Positions 44,216-56,843 of a DNA stretch of 64,000 nt are shown here, one piece after another. The stretch covers positions 5,456,001 through 5,520,000 of the forward strand of contig CM059622.1 in assembly GCA_030435675.1 (NCBI GenBank), given 5' to 3'. Under the pieces are notes generated by a model that was not told where the DNA came from, made no database searches, and saw only the letters and a list, made by a program, of their open reading frames with translations. The first letter of the stretch is position 1. Every line of letters begins with the position of its first letter. This stretch comes from Steinernema hermaphroditum. Lineage: Eukaryota > Nematoda > Chromadorea > Rhabditida > Steinernematidae. A program made the position numbers and the translations under genes.

Positions 44216-45859
44216 CGCTAAACGAAGAAAATGAATACGCTTTCGGTGACGGAGAGCACGTCTAAGACACCAATTAGCTAAAAGCCTCCAGGCTTATCCG
44301 TTATGCTACGTGCGTCATCAAGCTAAATTCCCGGTTGCCATAACAAAATAGGGGCTAATGGTGGCTAATGCGAGCGCGTACGTAAGCTGAGGCTTCCATT
44401 ACATTCCGGAACCCTCCGCAACATCAACGTCGGGGCCGATGACTAATGGTCGCATGGCGACATCGTCCGAAAAACACGAAAAGGCGACAAAGTTGTGCAA
44501 TTGGGGTCAGCCGACGGCAGCTGCAGATTTCATCAATGGCAAACACGTTGTAAGAAGGAAACGCCCAGGAAGGAAGAAAACGGCTCTGCAAAAAGTCTCC
44601 GACTGCAACAACAATCTGTAAAAGCAAAAGGGCTTCCCGCTTCAACCGGTCATGGATCTACAGAATTGCAACCTGCCCGTCTGTCTGCCTCCAACTGTAC
44701 TAGACCGACTCATTTTGAGAAAGTCACGAAAAGAAACCGGTTGCTCTATTAAAGCCCGTAAGCGCATATCATAGCACGTGACCACTTACAGTTTAAAAAA
44801 TTGACTTCTGAAGAGGGTGAACACTTCTAGCGGAAGAAACCCATTCAAAAATGAAGCGAAATTAGCTATGCGGCCTGAACGCGAACACTGCTAAACAGTT
44901 GATTCTGATTCTTCTATATACTCAATTAAATTTCTCTAAATCTATGGCTAAATATGGAAAAAAATACAACTAGCCCAGCCAATTCACAAATTCGCAGAGA
45001 ATTCCAATCCTTAGCCGGTAGAGAAAGAATTCATCAAAAATCCGCTGAAAAGCGACCGAAAACGCCAGAAGTTTGCAAAATTTGAGGCTGTCTCCAATTC
45101 TGTGAAACGCAGCATCCGAAAAATGGACGAAATTCGAGTGATACACACAATGTAGATCCTAAAACGAGAGAAGAACGGAACTAACCTGCGATATCTACGA
45201 TCGGCTTCAGCAACTCAATAAAGGCCCGTCTGTACATATCGATCGGCGCCGGATTTCACGCGTTCGTCGCGAAAACAGACGGCGATCGAGACGAAATCAT
45301 AACAGACACCGCGGAGAGCCGACTGGAAGTAGGGAAATCTCTCTCGCTGCCGCGTGACTCCGAGGTGAGGACAATACCCACGCGCGCGTAGCGCACACCT
45401 AACACAGTTCAGAAGGCGCAAAGTCAACAAATCAAGAACCCGTTCAGCGCAGCGTTTAGAGGAACTTTGTGACAGCTCGAGTACGATCACCATTTTGGCC
45501 TATTAGCGCCCAACGATCTAAATCAGTCTCGTAGGATAGGATCGACACGGTCTTGCAAAGAAGAGAGTGCAATAAAACTCGAACATAAGAAAGTGCAAAT
45601 GCGATGAGCAGAAAAAGTGCACTTTTGTCTCTGCGGCGGAATGTCGCAACATTTGAAATGATAACGAGCGGCAGGAGCGCCATGTCGTTAGAGATCGCGC
45701 ACATCCTTCAAGATAGTCTCAGTCCTACGATGTCGTTATAGAAGCGAAAGCCTATGAAACATGTGAAAATACTCTCCTACTGACATGAACACAACAGCAA
45801 GAATAGCCTAAAAATCCGAAATCCGAACCCACACTCCATGTACTTTATCACAAAATAAA
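44216..45859. other. long intergenic region, one doubtful small frame
   Basis: Two overlapping + frames (44,439-44,621 and 44,495-44,752), rich in Lys and Gln, have no domain and could be coding or chance. The remainder to 45,859 shows no supported gene. Confidence 0.3.
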
Positions 45860-47426
45860 TTATTTAAGTTCCGCTCTAACAGTGTTTCCACCAGCGTCTT
45901 CGTCTTCGGGGACGTCTCCTGTGCGGGGTTGTTCCTCCTCGTTCGCCTCCTCTACTTCCGTTCTTAAGGAATTTGGTCGGTAGTCACGGGCGTTGATTTG
46001 AACGAAGCGAATTTCCAGCTGTTTATCAATCTAAGAACTATATCATAATCTTCTGATTATAACCACCACTAACCTGGACAACTCCACCGTAGTTGTGTAA
46101 ATTCGTGTCGTACTCGGAAGCGGAAAAGACAGTTATCAACTTACGATTGGCAAAGAAAGCATATCCAAACTCGACAACCTAAGGGAGTATATAAAATCAG
46201 TGAGCAAGCTGCGTGTTGGAGATCTCACCTGGTGAGCACGAATGATCATTTCAATTCCTAACTTTTTACACTTTTCCTCAACAGCGGCTTCTCCAAAGAT
46301 ATACGAAACCGCGCGCAATTTATTGGGTTCGAAGCCCGTGGAACCTTCAGTGATCGTCATGACGCCCTTCTCGGGATCTGCCCACAGCAAGTCCTGCGCC
46401 AGATCCTTCACTTTGGTGATAGGACGCTGAATGTTGCGGATGTCGTCGAGATGATTGAGCTTGGGCGAAAGGCCACCATGCATACAGAGAATACGTCCGC
46501 TGACTAGCGCCGCAAGAGGCATATGAGCGAAGACATCGTTGAACTTCTTATACAGTTTGTCGTATTCGTTATGCTGACGGAAACGATCGCGGAGATCAGC
46601 ATGAAATCCATATACTCTGAAAAACAAAAGGATCATGAAGAACGAAGTTGCCGCGTACATTACTTGTTAATGTTTCTCAACTCATGATTCCCTCTCAAAA
46701 GGTAAATGTGCTTCGGGAATTTGATCTTCAGCGAGAAGAGGAAGACAATTACTTCTAGCGAGTTCGGCCCCCTATCGACATAGTCACCAAGAAAGAGGTA
46801 ACGTGATTTGAAGGGGAATCCACAAGCCTGAAAGTGAAGGCGCTACAAATACGACAGTAATTTTTAAAATCATACAGAAAAGATTTGACGAACGTCGCCG
46901 AACTGCCCATGTGTGTCACCGCATATGTTTACGGGAACGGAGACTTCGAGTAACGTCGGCTCTTTGATGAACACATTCTTCGCCATGTCTAATATCTCGT
47001 TGAGCTCGTTCAAATCGTAATTCAACTGGAATTCCTCATCTGGCTTCACTTCATAGTCCACTGCAAGATGGGCTTTGACGACGGACTTAAATGACACCTG
47101 AAACGCTTCCCTTTACACAATGCGGTAAATGTTGCAACATCAAACCTTCGTTTTCTTCTTCACCGGCTCTGGGTCCACTTGTTTTACCGGTTTCACCGGC
47201 TTCTTCTCCTCTTTTAAAGATTCCGGCTCTGACTTCGCAGGTGAGGACGCACCCTCATCCGCCTTCTTCTCGTCGGTTGCTGCTGGTGTCCCATACTGCG
47301 TCTGAAGGCAAACGCTATGGAATCCGAAGAACAAAAAGGATTAGATACCCCTTCGGTTTTGGCCAACGACTTTTCTTCTGGCGAAGCAGACGTTTTCACA
47401 GATGGCTTACCAGCTTCCGCAGTCAT
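45860..47426 (-). CDS. PP1-type serine/threonine phosphatase with N-terminal extension
   Basis: Metallophosphatase of the PPP family. Exons are 47349-47426, 47146-47301, 46876-47097, 46664-46827, 46229-46616, 46074-46178 and 45860-46030, giving 427 residues. All metal and catalytic signatures are present: [34 protein letters not shown] and IRAHQVVE. It is clearly divergent from housekeeping PP1: FSASEYD replaces the usual FSAPNYC, and an 80-residue Lys/Glu/Pro-rich N-terminus ([18 protein letters not shown]) precedes the catalytic core. The tail is acidic ([15 protein letters not shown]). It resembles the nematode-expanded PPP genes often expressed in the male germline. The start lies behind a GATTGCAG acceptor-like site. 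Confidence 0.9.
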
Positions 47427-47913
47427 TTCTCCCTGCAATCAACAAGAATGGAGTAAACGATTACGAGGAGCAGTGGACCTACCGACTGGGCTGGTGCCAC
47501 TCAAATGACACAACTGACCAGACGAGACAGATTCGATCCCTCTCGAGGACAACTTGTCCATCCTGCTGTCTACGTCTGCAAATACAAAATGCTCAAATGT
47601 ATTTGCACTTTGCGAATTAGTGACTTATGCTAGTACAAGTCTGACTGTACACTCATCTTCCATCGGAAATTTCTCATGAAAACTCGGTATCCGAATAGCG
47701 CGCGTTTACAAGTCGCCGACTTTTCTTTCAAATTCATCGTTTTGAGAGCAAGGTTCACATACGCTCGCTCGTCTTTCCAATTGCTGCAAAGTTTCGAAGT
47801 GTGAGCGGTTGCTCGTGTCTCTTTCACGATTTTTCACACTCTCTACCGTTTTTAACTACTTTGCTGGACATGTCGCCGCAGCCGGATCTGACTCTTTTGT
47901 CTTCCAGGAAGTG
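47427..47913. promoter_or_regulatory. shared upstream region of two divergent genes
   Basis: 487 bp separate the PP1-like start (minus) from the SPD-2-relative start (plus). Acceptor-like sites just before both ATGs (GATTGCAG; GTCTTCCAG) suggest trans-splicing or 5' UTR introns. No TATA box stands out. Confidence 0.35.
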
Positions 47914-49241
47914 ATGACTCAAAACGATTCGTTCTCCGATTTGGAATCAGAAGCGGACTCCGCCATTTACAGCGATGAGGAGAACAATCAAAGCAAGCGG
48001 TCTGACACTCATCGGCTGCAGCCCCCAGCGCGGCGATGCCGAGTTTCGAAGGCTCTTTCGACCATCGAAGAAGAGCGCTCGTCGAACTCGAACCAGAGCA
48101 ACTCCAGGAAAGGCATGTAGCTGACTGTTTTCCTGTATTGTTAATTCCTTGTTCTTTAGAACTGTCAGCAGGATGTGATAAGGCGCCCGTCGAGCGTCGT
48201 GAGCTGTTTGGCACCAAGATCAACGACTCTCTTGGGATGGAGTCATTCCGCAGCGATGCACGTAAGAGATCGACTTCTGCGATATGATCACCATTGCGAT
48301 ATTTCAGTGAAAGCTATCGAAGAAGACGAGATGAAGCACAGTGACTCGTACAGGTTCTTCATTCCGGAGGGCGTTTCGATCAAGCAGTGTAAAGAGAATA
48401 GCTGGGAGCCGTCGGTGTTCGGAACTTCACTGACGTCCGCAGAGATGTCGCTGGATTCGCGCACCCGCTCCTTCCGAAACAAGCAGCCCGAAGCGTTGAA
48501 AGACGAAGTGCAATCTCAAGAGAAGACGGACGTGTCCATGTCGTTCAGCCACACGATCGTCGGCCCTCAGAACACCTCTGTACCGTTCCAGTCGACGCCG
48601 GTGGCTCCTCGAGCTAGTACGTAACCGCTTGTTAATTCTGTACATGGTTGAGCGATTCAGATGGAACACCTATGCGAGCGAAAGGTCGTGACATTTTCGC
48701 ATCTCGGATGTTCGGAGGGCTGAGCGAGTCACAAATCCCTACAGCGATCACGCGAGATGAAAGCCCGCCAGTCAGGAGCGAAACGAACCGCGTGACTCCG
48801 AACAAGACCATAGAAACCGTTGCAAAGACGACGAAGTTCGACAACAGCGTCAGGTCCACCATTGTCCCATCGAATTCCATGATAGCTGAGTTACTTGACA
48901 AACCTGTGGGTTTAAGATGCCCACGTATGTGACTTTGAGCTTGTTCGTTGCAGGCTGATGGAGCCAACGCCACACAGTTTATCGCTGGACTGAAGAAACG
49001 CCGAGAAGCGCGCCGCGTCGAGAGAGAGCGTCACCTTAGTGTCACCGCGAAGTTGCTCGATGTGGAAAACGAAACAACTAGGAACGTGACTGCGGCGCCG
49101 TCTATGAGCGGACGGCTCCAACCGCGGAACATGTCCACGGTTGTAAGCAACAAGAGTCTTACTGCTGGAACGAAAAGAGTCGTCGGAACCGTGACCATTG
49201 GTGACAAAGTTTATGAGCTGGTCGAAAAGGTGGCCTTATGA
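47914..49241 (+). CDS. SPD-2-related protein lacking the C-terminal ASH region
   Basis: Exons are 47914-48112, 48160-48261, 48308-48616, 48661-48905 and 48954-49241, giving 380 residues. It parallels exons 1-5 of the full SPD-2 homologue at 53.9 kb: acidic start (NDSFSDLESEAD), FRSDA at the exon 2 end, KENSWEPS, STPVA at the exon 3 end, RDIF, VPSNSMI and the basic coil GLKKRREARRVERER. Intron phases also match. The shared part then ends; the last codons (VVGTVTIGDKVYELVEKVAL) have no counterpart and no ASH domain follows. Intron 1 uses a GC donor (GAAAG|GCATGT), because a GT alternative five bases on leads to a stop. It probably arose by partial duplication. A centrosomal or competing role is only inference. 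Confidence 0.78.
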
Positions 49242-49531
49242 GATTATTTATTCCGTCTAACCGATACAATGAAGTCATATATCCTTTCTTGTTTCTTGTT
49301 GCGTAGGAAGTGACCTCTTTTTCCCGTTGTTGCGGTGTTAACGGTAATGAGTCAAGAGGTACGGGAAAGGATATGACATCTGCTGACTTCTAGCGTGTCT
49401 GAAGACACTCGGCCTCAGCCATCTCGTACTCCAAGGATGCACCAATGTAACACACGATGCGAAAACTATCCTAAAATGTTTTATACGAAGTTTAAACGAA
49501 TGACAACTAGTGTCTAAAGATCGACTCGAAT

Positions 49532-50162
49532 TTAGGCCCTCTTCTCGATAGGCTGGCTCTTGGGAAGTTCGGTCTGGATGGCGGCGAGCTCTTCGTCCCA
49601 CGCCTTCTCGATCTTGTGCCAGTGCTCGAGGAGCTCCTTCTTGCGCTGCTCGCGCTTGTTGAAGTAGTACGGGAATTGTTCGCGCTCGGCCAGTGTCCAT
49701 TGGTCGCTATCGAGGATCTTAAAGAAGCCGTTCAGAATCTCTTTGAAGAACTAGCGACGTACGATATCAGGTGATTCGCGTTCGCGGTCGTAGCCACTTC
49801 CTCCTTGATCCATGGCGACTAAAGAACAACGACATAACATGAATTCATGCAGGACCAGAGCTTACAGCGGAAAGGCTTGAAATGGCGTTTCTCCCACAGC
49901 TGGCGGCAACCGTCGGCCAGAAGAAGGGCACTCTTTCGGGTGTCCGGCTCCTCCTTGTTGGCGTCAAAACGAGCGCGCATGATGACCTTCTGGTAGCGAA
50001 CTTCAAGACTGAAAGGAGGACGTTGATTCGAGCTGGAGGCAGTCAATCTCACTTGTTGCCGCCGTACCAGTTGTCGATCTCACGCAAAGCACGCTTGTAG
50101 AGGCGGCACACCTTTTGTCGGTGGCTCAACGCCTTGGTGAACATCCATGCTGGAGAATCCAT
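49532..50162 (-). CDS. NDUFB9: NADH dehydrogenase 1 beta subcomplex subunit 9 (B22, LYR protein)
   Basis: Accessory subunit of mitochondrial complex I, in the membrane arm. Exons are 50053-50162, 49866-50008, 49763-49818 and 49532-49717, giving 164 residues. The LYR-type motif is VCRLYKRALREIDNWY near residue 18. MRARFDANKEEPD and GCRQLWEKRHFKPF follow, then MDQGGSGYDRERESPDI and the C-terminal FPYYFNKREQRKKELLEHW, matching the family's PDYFAKREQWKK. Intron 3 (49,718-49,762) must be removed because it contains an in-frame TAG. The start codon lies ten bases behind a TTTTCAG site, consistent with trans-splicing. Confidence 0.92.
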
Positions 50163-50920
50163 GAGGATCCGCCTGAAAACAGAAGACGTCAAAGTTCCAA
50201 AGATAACAACGAACGCGACTGCACAAAACAAACGCATAGAGTTTGAAACAACTTCGCCGTTTGAACAATTCAGTTAGAAACTGCAGGAAATCAGATAGAA
50301 ACCTGGTGATTTCAGTCGAAAACTCAAAGAGAAGAAGACGTTTTTGCACACATTTATCCAGAAAATAAATATCTTCAAAGAAAATCTCTCTGAGATCATC
50401 CAAAAACAGCTAGTCCCACGCTTGTATGCGATGAAGGTCTCCAAAAGATCCCGCTTCCTCCAGAAACAGTCACGAAACGGAACAAAACAGAAGGAATCAA
50501 GAAGAAGACGAAGTTCGATTCGTGACAATCGGAGTTCTCGCCTACTGTAATGTCCGTCGCTTGTCACGGACGTCGTCCCAAGACCAAACGGCGATGTCTC
50601 ATTTTGGCTTTGCCAGTTCCAGACTGTCTGCAACTGACTGTCCAGATGTCTCGCGACTGTCTGTCAGTCTGAAAGGTCGTGGGGGCCAGTGGTAGAATAT
50701 CCATTGATCCATAGAGTTCAGCTGATAGATACTAACATATGAAATAAAATCACTTTGAAGTAAAACTTCAACTAAAGATTCCGAAAAGGCCATTCATGAG
50801 AATCTACTTTTTCGTCTGTACCAAAAACCTTTGAAACACATGTGTTCTTGTCGAACTGTCGCGCTTGAGAGCAAACAATAGAGGCTTGTTTGCACGGCCC
50901 TCCTCTCACCAGTCGTTAAC

Positions 50921-53094
50921 ATGGATCTCCGATATCTTCTTGCGTCTCTATCGATCTCTCTTCTGATTTTAGTTGTCAACGCCAGCAAAGCCGAATATGA
51001 GCTTTACAGGTATTGATTCCCCTCGTCACCGCATACCCTCCAGCTTTAGATACTTACTGTCAAACTACAGTAGTTTGGTCAGACCTGTTCCCTACAACAG
51101 CCAAAAGTTGCGCGTTTCCATGAGGGTTTTCCTGCAACAGATCATTGGAATGGTAGAAATGGACCTAAAATAAAGCGAGGAAACATAGTTTTAGGATGAA
51201 AAGAATCAGGTCATCGAGCTGAATGCTTGGCTGCGATACGTAAGCGTCGCCATTTTCTTGATTTTCTACTTAAAAGATCCAGGTCTGGTCCGACTATCGC
51301 CTAAAATGGAACCCTGACAAGTTCGACGGCATCCAGAGCATCCGGCTCAACAGCGATGACCACAGCATCTTCAAACCTGACATCCTGCTCTACAACAGGT
51401 TCACACAAATGCCCTGATAACAACAAAACTTCCAACTTGCAGTGCGGACAAGTCCTTCGATTCCACTTTCAAAAGCAACATGGTCGTCTACAGCACGGGA
51501 GAGGTGAACTGGATCCCACCGGGAATATTTAGGGCATCCTGCAAGATAGACATCACGTGGTTTCCCTTTGACGAACAAAGCTGTTTCCTAAAGGTGAGAA
51601 GAACAGGTAGAAGCCGAAGATTCTGGTTTAGTTTGGATCTTGGACGTATAACGGTTTTGCTTTGGATCTCCAGCTGGATAAGGAACACGGAGAGGGTGAG
51701 TAGATGGTTAGATTAATACGGTTAGATCTGCATTTTCAGAACCCTCGATCGATCTCTCAACCTATATTCCCAGCGGCGAATGGCTTCTAACAAGTACCTT
51801 TTCCTTTCCCCACCCTTCAGCCCATTGGTTTTTCTTTTAGGCGCACCGGCAGTAAGAGAAGAAACGTACTACAAGTGCTGTCCAGAGCCGTACCCAACAG
51901 TAAAGTTCTTTTTGAACCTTAGAAGACGGACTCTCTTCTACACTTTCAACCTCATCATCCCCTCTCTTCTCGTCGCCATCATGACTCTTCTCGCCTTCTG
52001 CCTTCCCGCTCACGACATGTCCGAGAAGATCGGCACTCGTAGGGACGCCATCCATGACGCCAGGCCCATTTCTGCCTTTCTAGAGACGACGATTCTCCTT
52101 TCAGTTTGCTTTTTCCTCACCATCGTCAGTGAAATGACTCCACCAACGAGCGAAGCTGTGCCACTTCTAGGTAGTCTGTTGAATGGGAAGGTTATAAGAG
52201 TGTAAGCTTAGGGGTATTTTTCTCAACTCTGACACTAATCGTCGCCATATCCACAGCTTTCACCATCGCTGTGATGAATCTGCGCTATCGCCAGCCAACG
52301 AACCACCATATGAGGCCATGGGTACCAGAGTCAGATAGCTTAGGGGACATCTGAGCATTTTCAGTTCCGCAAAGTGTTCCTCGTGTGGCTGCCGTGGCTG
52401 CTTCTGATGAAGCGACCTGGCTACATGCTGGTGAAAGTCCGAGCGGTCAAAGTCAAGAACGGAGAGTTGAAGGAGAAAGAGTGTTTACAGGCACATTTCC
52501 ATTCATAGATTCTACCGTAACCCCGTGCATTTAGTGCATCGGTGTAGAGGAAGTAGACCAGGACAACAATAAGGGTCTCAACACCGTCGTCATCGACTAT
52601 GCCGAGAGATCTACAATAAGCAGAATGGGCTCCATGCCGTCTCCTTCCCTCAGCCTCGACAGAAAAGTGGGCCAGGGCATCTTCACAAGGAGGCGGTCTC
52701 TTCTGGTGAAAAAGAAGAAATCTGACTTATACGACCGCTACATTCAGCGCTGTACAGAAAGCATCCACGAAAGAGGTGTGATTGTTTCAAGGATTCACGG
52801 GACGCACGCATTCTAGGCGATTCCAACCAGAACGTCCTCGCCATCCTGGAGTACTACAAGTGCATGCAAACCGGACTCAAGTTCATAAACGAAAGGATGC
52901 AGCGACAGAAGACGAGAGATGACGCGGTGGTAGGCCTTGTAGAAGTGGCTACCGCCTGACTAAACGTGTTCCTTTAGGACGAGTACAGATTTGCGTCCAT
53001 GGTTCTCGATCGATTCTGCCTTATTGTGTTCACGATCTTTATTGCCATCAGTATCACCGTTTTATTCAGTTCGGCGCCTTACTTATACGCGTAG
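50921..53094 (+). CDS. nicotinic acetylcholine receptor alpha-type subunit
   Basis: Pentameric Cys-loop ligand-gated cation channel subunit of 539 residues. It has 14 exons: 50921-51009, 51050-51152, 51195-51239, 51277-51398, 51443-51593, 51632-51695, 51740-51793, 51841-52038, 52084-52170, 52212-52321, 52365-52490, 52535-52775, 52817-52929 and 52978-53094. Features in order: a signal peptide ([16 protein letters not shown]), a ligand-binding domain with the Cys loop [15 protein letters not shown], the vicinal-Cys alpha signature YYKCCPEPY, and TM1 [18 protein letters not shown]2 is preceded by SEKIG, whose Glu fits cation selectivity. TM3, a long Lys/Arg-rich cytoplasmic loop and TM4 near the end ([18 protein letters not shown]) complete it. 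Intron 11 (52,491-52,534) has a GC donor (CAG|GCACAT). The acr subtype cannot be decided here. Confidence 0.93.
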
Positions 53095-53911
53095 AAATAA
53101 AATATTGTGCAGTTGAATGAGGGTCAGTTAAAGCAAAGAGTGAGAGTTGAAGGAAAAAGAGTGTTCCACCCACAATTACAACCGTAACCCTGTATATTTA
53201 TTTTATTTTTATTCTTAAGCTAGAACAAATCGTGCCTTATTGATATTGACAGGATCCCTCAGTATAGATTTTCCTTCTTTCACACCTGTGTTAGTCGTAT
53301 AGTTGCGCTCAAGAAACACTTTCAGAAAAGGCGGGAAACCGACGCAGAAGACGTGGTCATTTGCATGTGAAGCGATTGCTCTAGAAGCTGTACGAATGGC
53401 GAGCGCCTACTTTCATGGCACCTACATAGGCTCTGATATTCATTGAAAGTCCGTATCTATGATTATTTTAAATACATTTTAGAAGATCGCAGTACGTGTA
53501 CGAATTCATTTGAGTATCTTTATTGAGTATCTTTATAACTTCTCTCAATTTTTACAGTTTTAATGGATGACTTGCTTATCCTCGGATGACAACCAATCTA
53601 TAATCAGATAGTGATATCCATAGCGAATCGTCATATTATCACCACGATATAAAAAGCATTTGCCTCACGTGCACTCTCGACGCGATCTGACTGATCGATT
53701 TTTTTGCGCGAACAAAAACTTTCGAAGTGCTCTTCGCTCTCAGCCGATGCGTTCTTTTCACATCCAATTCGACTTTCCTATCCGAGTTGTCACTATTTTT
53801 TCACTTTGATCTGTGAATTCCTGGCGCATTGCAAATCTTTAACACGTGCTCTCGTTCTCGTGGGGGATCCACGATCTGTATTTGAAAAAACAACCTAGGA
53901 TTGGGGACGCC

Positions 53912-56843
53912 ATGGCCGACGACGAGTTTTCTGACCTTGACGAATGTGATAGCTATGAGGAGAATGAGAATCTCAAAGAAGAGGAAAACTACGAGGATGA
54001 AAAGGAGACGATCGGGGAGTCAGGCTACAGCTCCAGCAATCGAGACTGTTCGCGTCGCCTGTCACGGGACTCGCCTCCCCCACAATCCACGGGATCAAGG
54101 GCACTTCCCAGAATCGATGAAGAACGTAAGGCGACCTTCTGAGATGCAATTCTTAGCTCCCTAGTTTAGATTCCTTTGATTTGAGATCGCGAGGCCCATC
54201 TTTTGAAAGACAGCCTCTACAGACCGCGTTTCCTAGAAAGGTCGAAGAAGGTGGGATCCAAGCGGTCAAAAACCATATAGGTTTTTATACGACTTTAGCT
54301 CAATCAAAACAAGACGAATTTTCGATGCAAAACGACACATTTCAAGGCGATGATGATTTCGGGTCTTTTCGAAGCGATGCTTGTGAGTGATCTTCTGTGG
54401 CCAGCGCCTTATACTGTGAGTCTTAGTGCAAGCGATTGAGGAGGAGGACAGGAAGCATGAACTCTCCGACAAGTTCAACATTCCCGAAGGCGTCCCACTG
54501 AATCTGCGCAAGGAGAATAGCTGGGAACCTTCGATCTTGAACGGGAGTTCTCCCGTGGCGCACGAAGCGCCGAGAAGCCGAAGCATTCTTGTTGAACGCA
54601 ACCGAACACCTCAGCAGTCCCCGATGAAGACGAACAAGAATGAAATTTCGATGCGGGAGTCGCCTAGAAGGCAGGCGAACATAACGAATGTGGGAGATGC
54701 CTCGGCGTCTTTTGCGGACAGCCATTTTCAGTCAACACCAGTTGCAAAGAGAAGCAGTAAGTTTTAAGAAGCCTACAAAGTCCGTGCTTATATCTCTAAT
54801 GGATACAAAGTTAGATACCCACTAAAAAGACCAATAAGTTCACTTCCGAAAAAGCACCTCTAGTGTTACATCGTACAATTTACTCGAACTAATGCTCACA
54901 GAATGTTCACGTCATGGATAAACATGTGCTTCAGGCAATGGCTCGTCTCGAGTCAGAAAAGCAAGGGACATCTTCCAAGAAAACTTCTTTACCGGTACGG
55001 ACGACTCTCTGCAACCTTCGATGATCTTGCCAGGGGCGGATGAAAGCAGGATGTCAAAAAACATGGCTCCCCTATCCAGGGCCGAATCTGTGAATAACAT
55101 GACCGACAGTTCCAGCGTTGTTCCTTCGAACTCTATGATTCATGAAGCTATCGGGGTATGAGTTCACAGGTGTTGCAATTTGGCTATGTTTCCATCCTAG
55201 GCGAGTGCCAACGCTTCGACCTTCATTGCGAAAATCAAAGCGAAAAGGGAGCAACGTAAGGCCGATCGCAGCGCGAAACTGAGTGCAATTGCTCCTATGC
55301 TGTCCAAGGTGGACAATGTTCAAGGACTCGAAAGGCAACTGGTCCACGGGAGCACATCGAGTTTAGGGAGTAGGCCTGTTTCACAGGCCTCTACCGTATC
55401 CAGGTCCATTAATAGCCATCGGTATGAGACTCTAGTGAGAGGAGAGATTAATGATTTTATTCAGGGTAAAAGAAGGAACGTCGGCCCTGAGTTGCATCAG
55501 GATTCTCAGCTTCGGATATGCCGCTGTTGGTGACAGGGTGCTGAGAGAGTTGGAGATCGAAAACACAACGGACGGTGCGCTCTCGGTTGGCATTCATATG
55601 CTGGACAACCACGCGGCTGAGGTGTTTTCGGTGAGTTCGAAATGGATTATGCACCATAACCATTCTGGAGCCATTCGAGTTGGCACCTAGAGAATGCTTA
55701 CTTATGATTATCAAACCGCTGTGGTTTGATGCAGTTGGCACTTACCGATTTAAAGGTTACTTATTACGTCTTCCTCTAGAGGGTTGCTTATGCATCGTTT
55801 CTTTACTCATCCTACCCGAGAAAAGAAATATTCTTCATTTCAGATGGAGAGCAATCAAATCCAAATACCGCCGAAGACCAAGTACGCCTTGAAGGTCTTC
55901 TTCAACGCTTCGAAAGAGAACCAGTTCTACCAGTGCCAATTGGAACTGAAAGCGATCAACATCGTCTACAAAAGACGCGTTGATCTACAGGGATTCTCGG
56001 GAGTTGCCTGTGTGGAACCTCTCCCTGAGTGTGGCCTTCAGACCACCAAGCAAGGCAATAATATTCTCAAAACATCGAACCACTCGACCGTAGAAGTGAA
56101 GTTCGCCAACAAAGGAACGAGGTTTGTTGTAGGCCGCCTTTGAGACATACAATCTCTCTGCTACCATAGGACTGCCTACGTTCTGCTGAAGACTCTATCG
56201 AGATTCCACGACGACGTCGAAGAGCCAAATGTGGTCATCGAGCCTTCGAGCCGATTCTTGCTGTCTCCAAAAGACAAGATAGTCAGTCCATTCATAGTAA
56301 AAGAGTTGACGAACCAATTCTAGACCGTCCGACTGCACAGCTCTTCGGCGCCCATTGGCGACTTCCGCCTAAGAGTGTACTGGGGTGAATTTGGACAAAA
56401 ACAGCGATATAAAGCGTAGGTATCATTCTATGAAAAATCCTAACGTCGGTGTTTTAGATACACAAAAGCACGTGGAAAAGAAGAAAAACTCTACGACAAC
56501 ATATCTTTCATTGGTGCTACATTTAAGGGAGAGGACATCTTGGACGGACAAGACGAGCAGAAGTTGCAGAAGTGCGTGCATTATGGCGACCAGAAGAACT
56601 TCTTCGAGAGCATCCGAGTCGAGGACATTCCTGTGAGCTCTATCAATGTCTTACAAGGGGATTCATCCGTTCTTCTAGGTCGTCAATCGCAGGAATACGG
56701 GCTCGAGGCAGTCTCTAAACGACGACACGGACTGCAGTCTCTACACGACCGCCATGGGAGAGATGACACTTCGCCGAGGCGAATCCGTCATCGACGACCG
56801 CACCAGAAGATTCGTAAATACAAGTCGTTTCAGCTCTAAGTGA
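53912..56843 (+). CDS. spd-2: SPD-2/CEP192 homologue
   Basis: Centriole/PCM scaffold protein needed in nematodes for centriole duplication and recruitment of pericentriolar material. Exons are 53912-54125, 54170-54382, 54427-54756, 54935-55155, 55201-55421, 55465-55630, 55844-56121, 56170-56281, 56324-56415, 56458-56632 and 56679-56843, giving 728 residues. The N-terminal half is acidic and Ser-rich with KENSWEPSILN, VPSNSMIHEAIG and the basic coil IAKIKAKREQRKADR. From about residue 400 an ASH/PapD-like domain begins (ILSFGYAAVGDRVLRELEIE), continuing through FYQCQLELKAINIVYKRRV. A second beta-rich segment follows (TAYVLLKTLSRFHDD). Identification rests on this layout and the ASH domain, not on alignment. 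A shorter relative lies 6 kb upstream. Confidence 0.82.
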
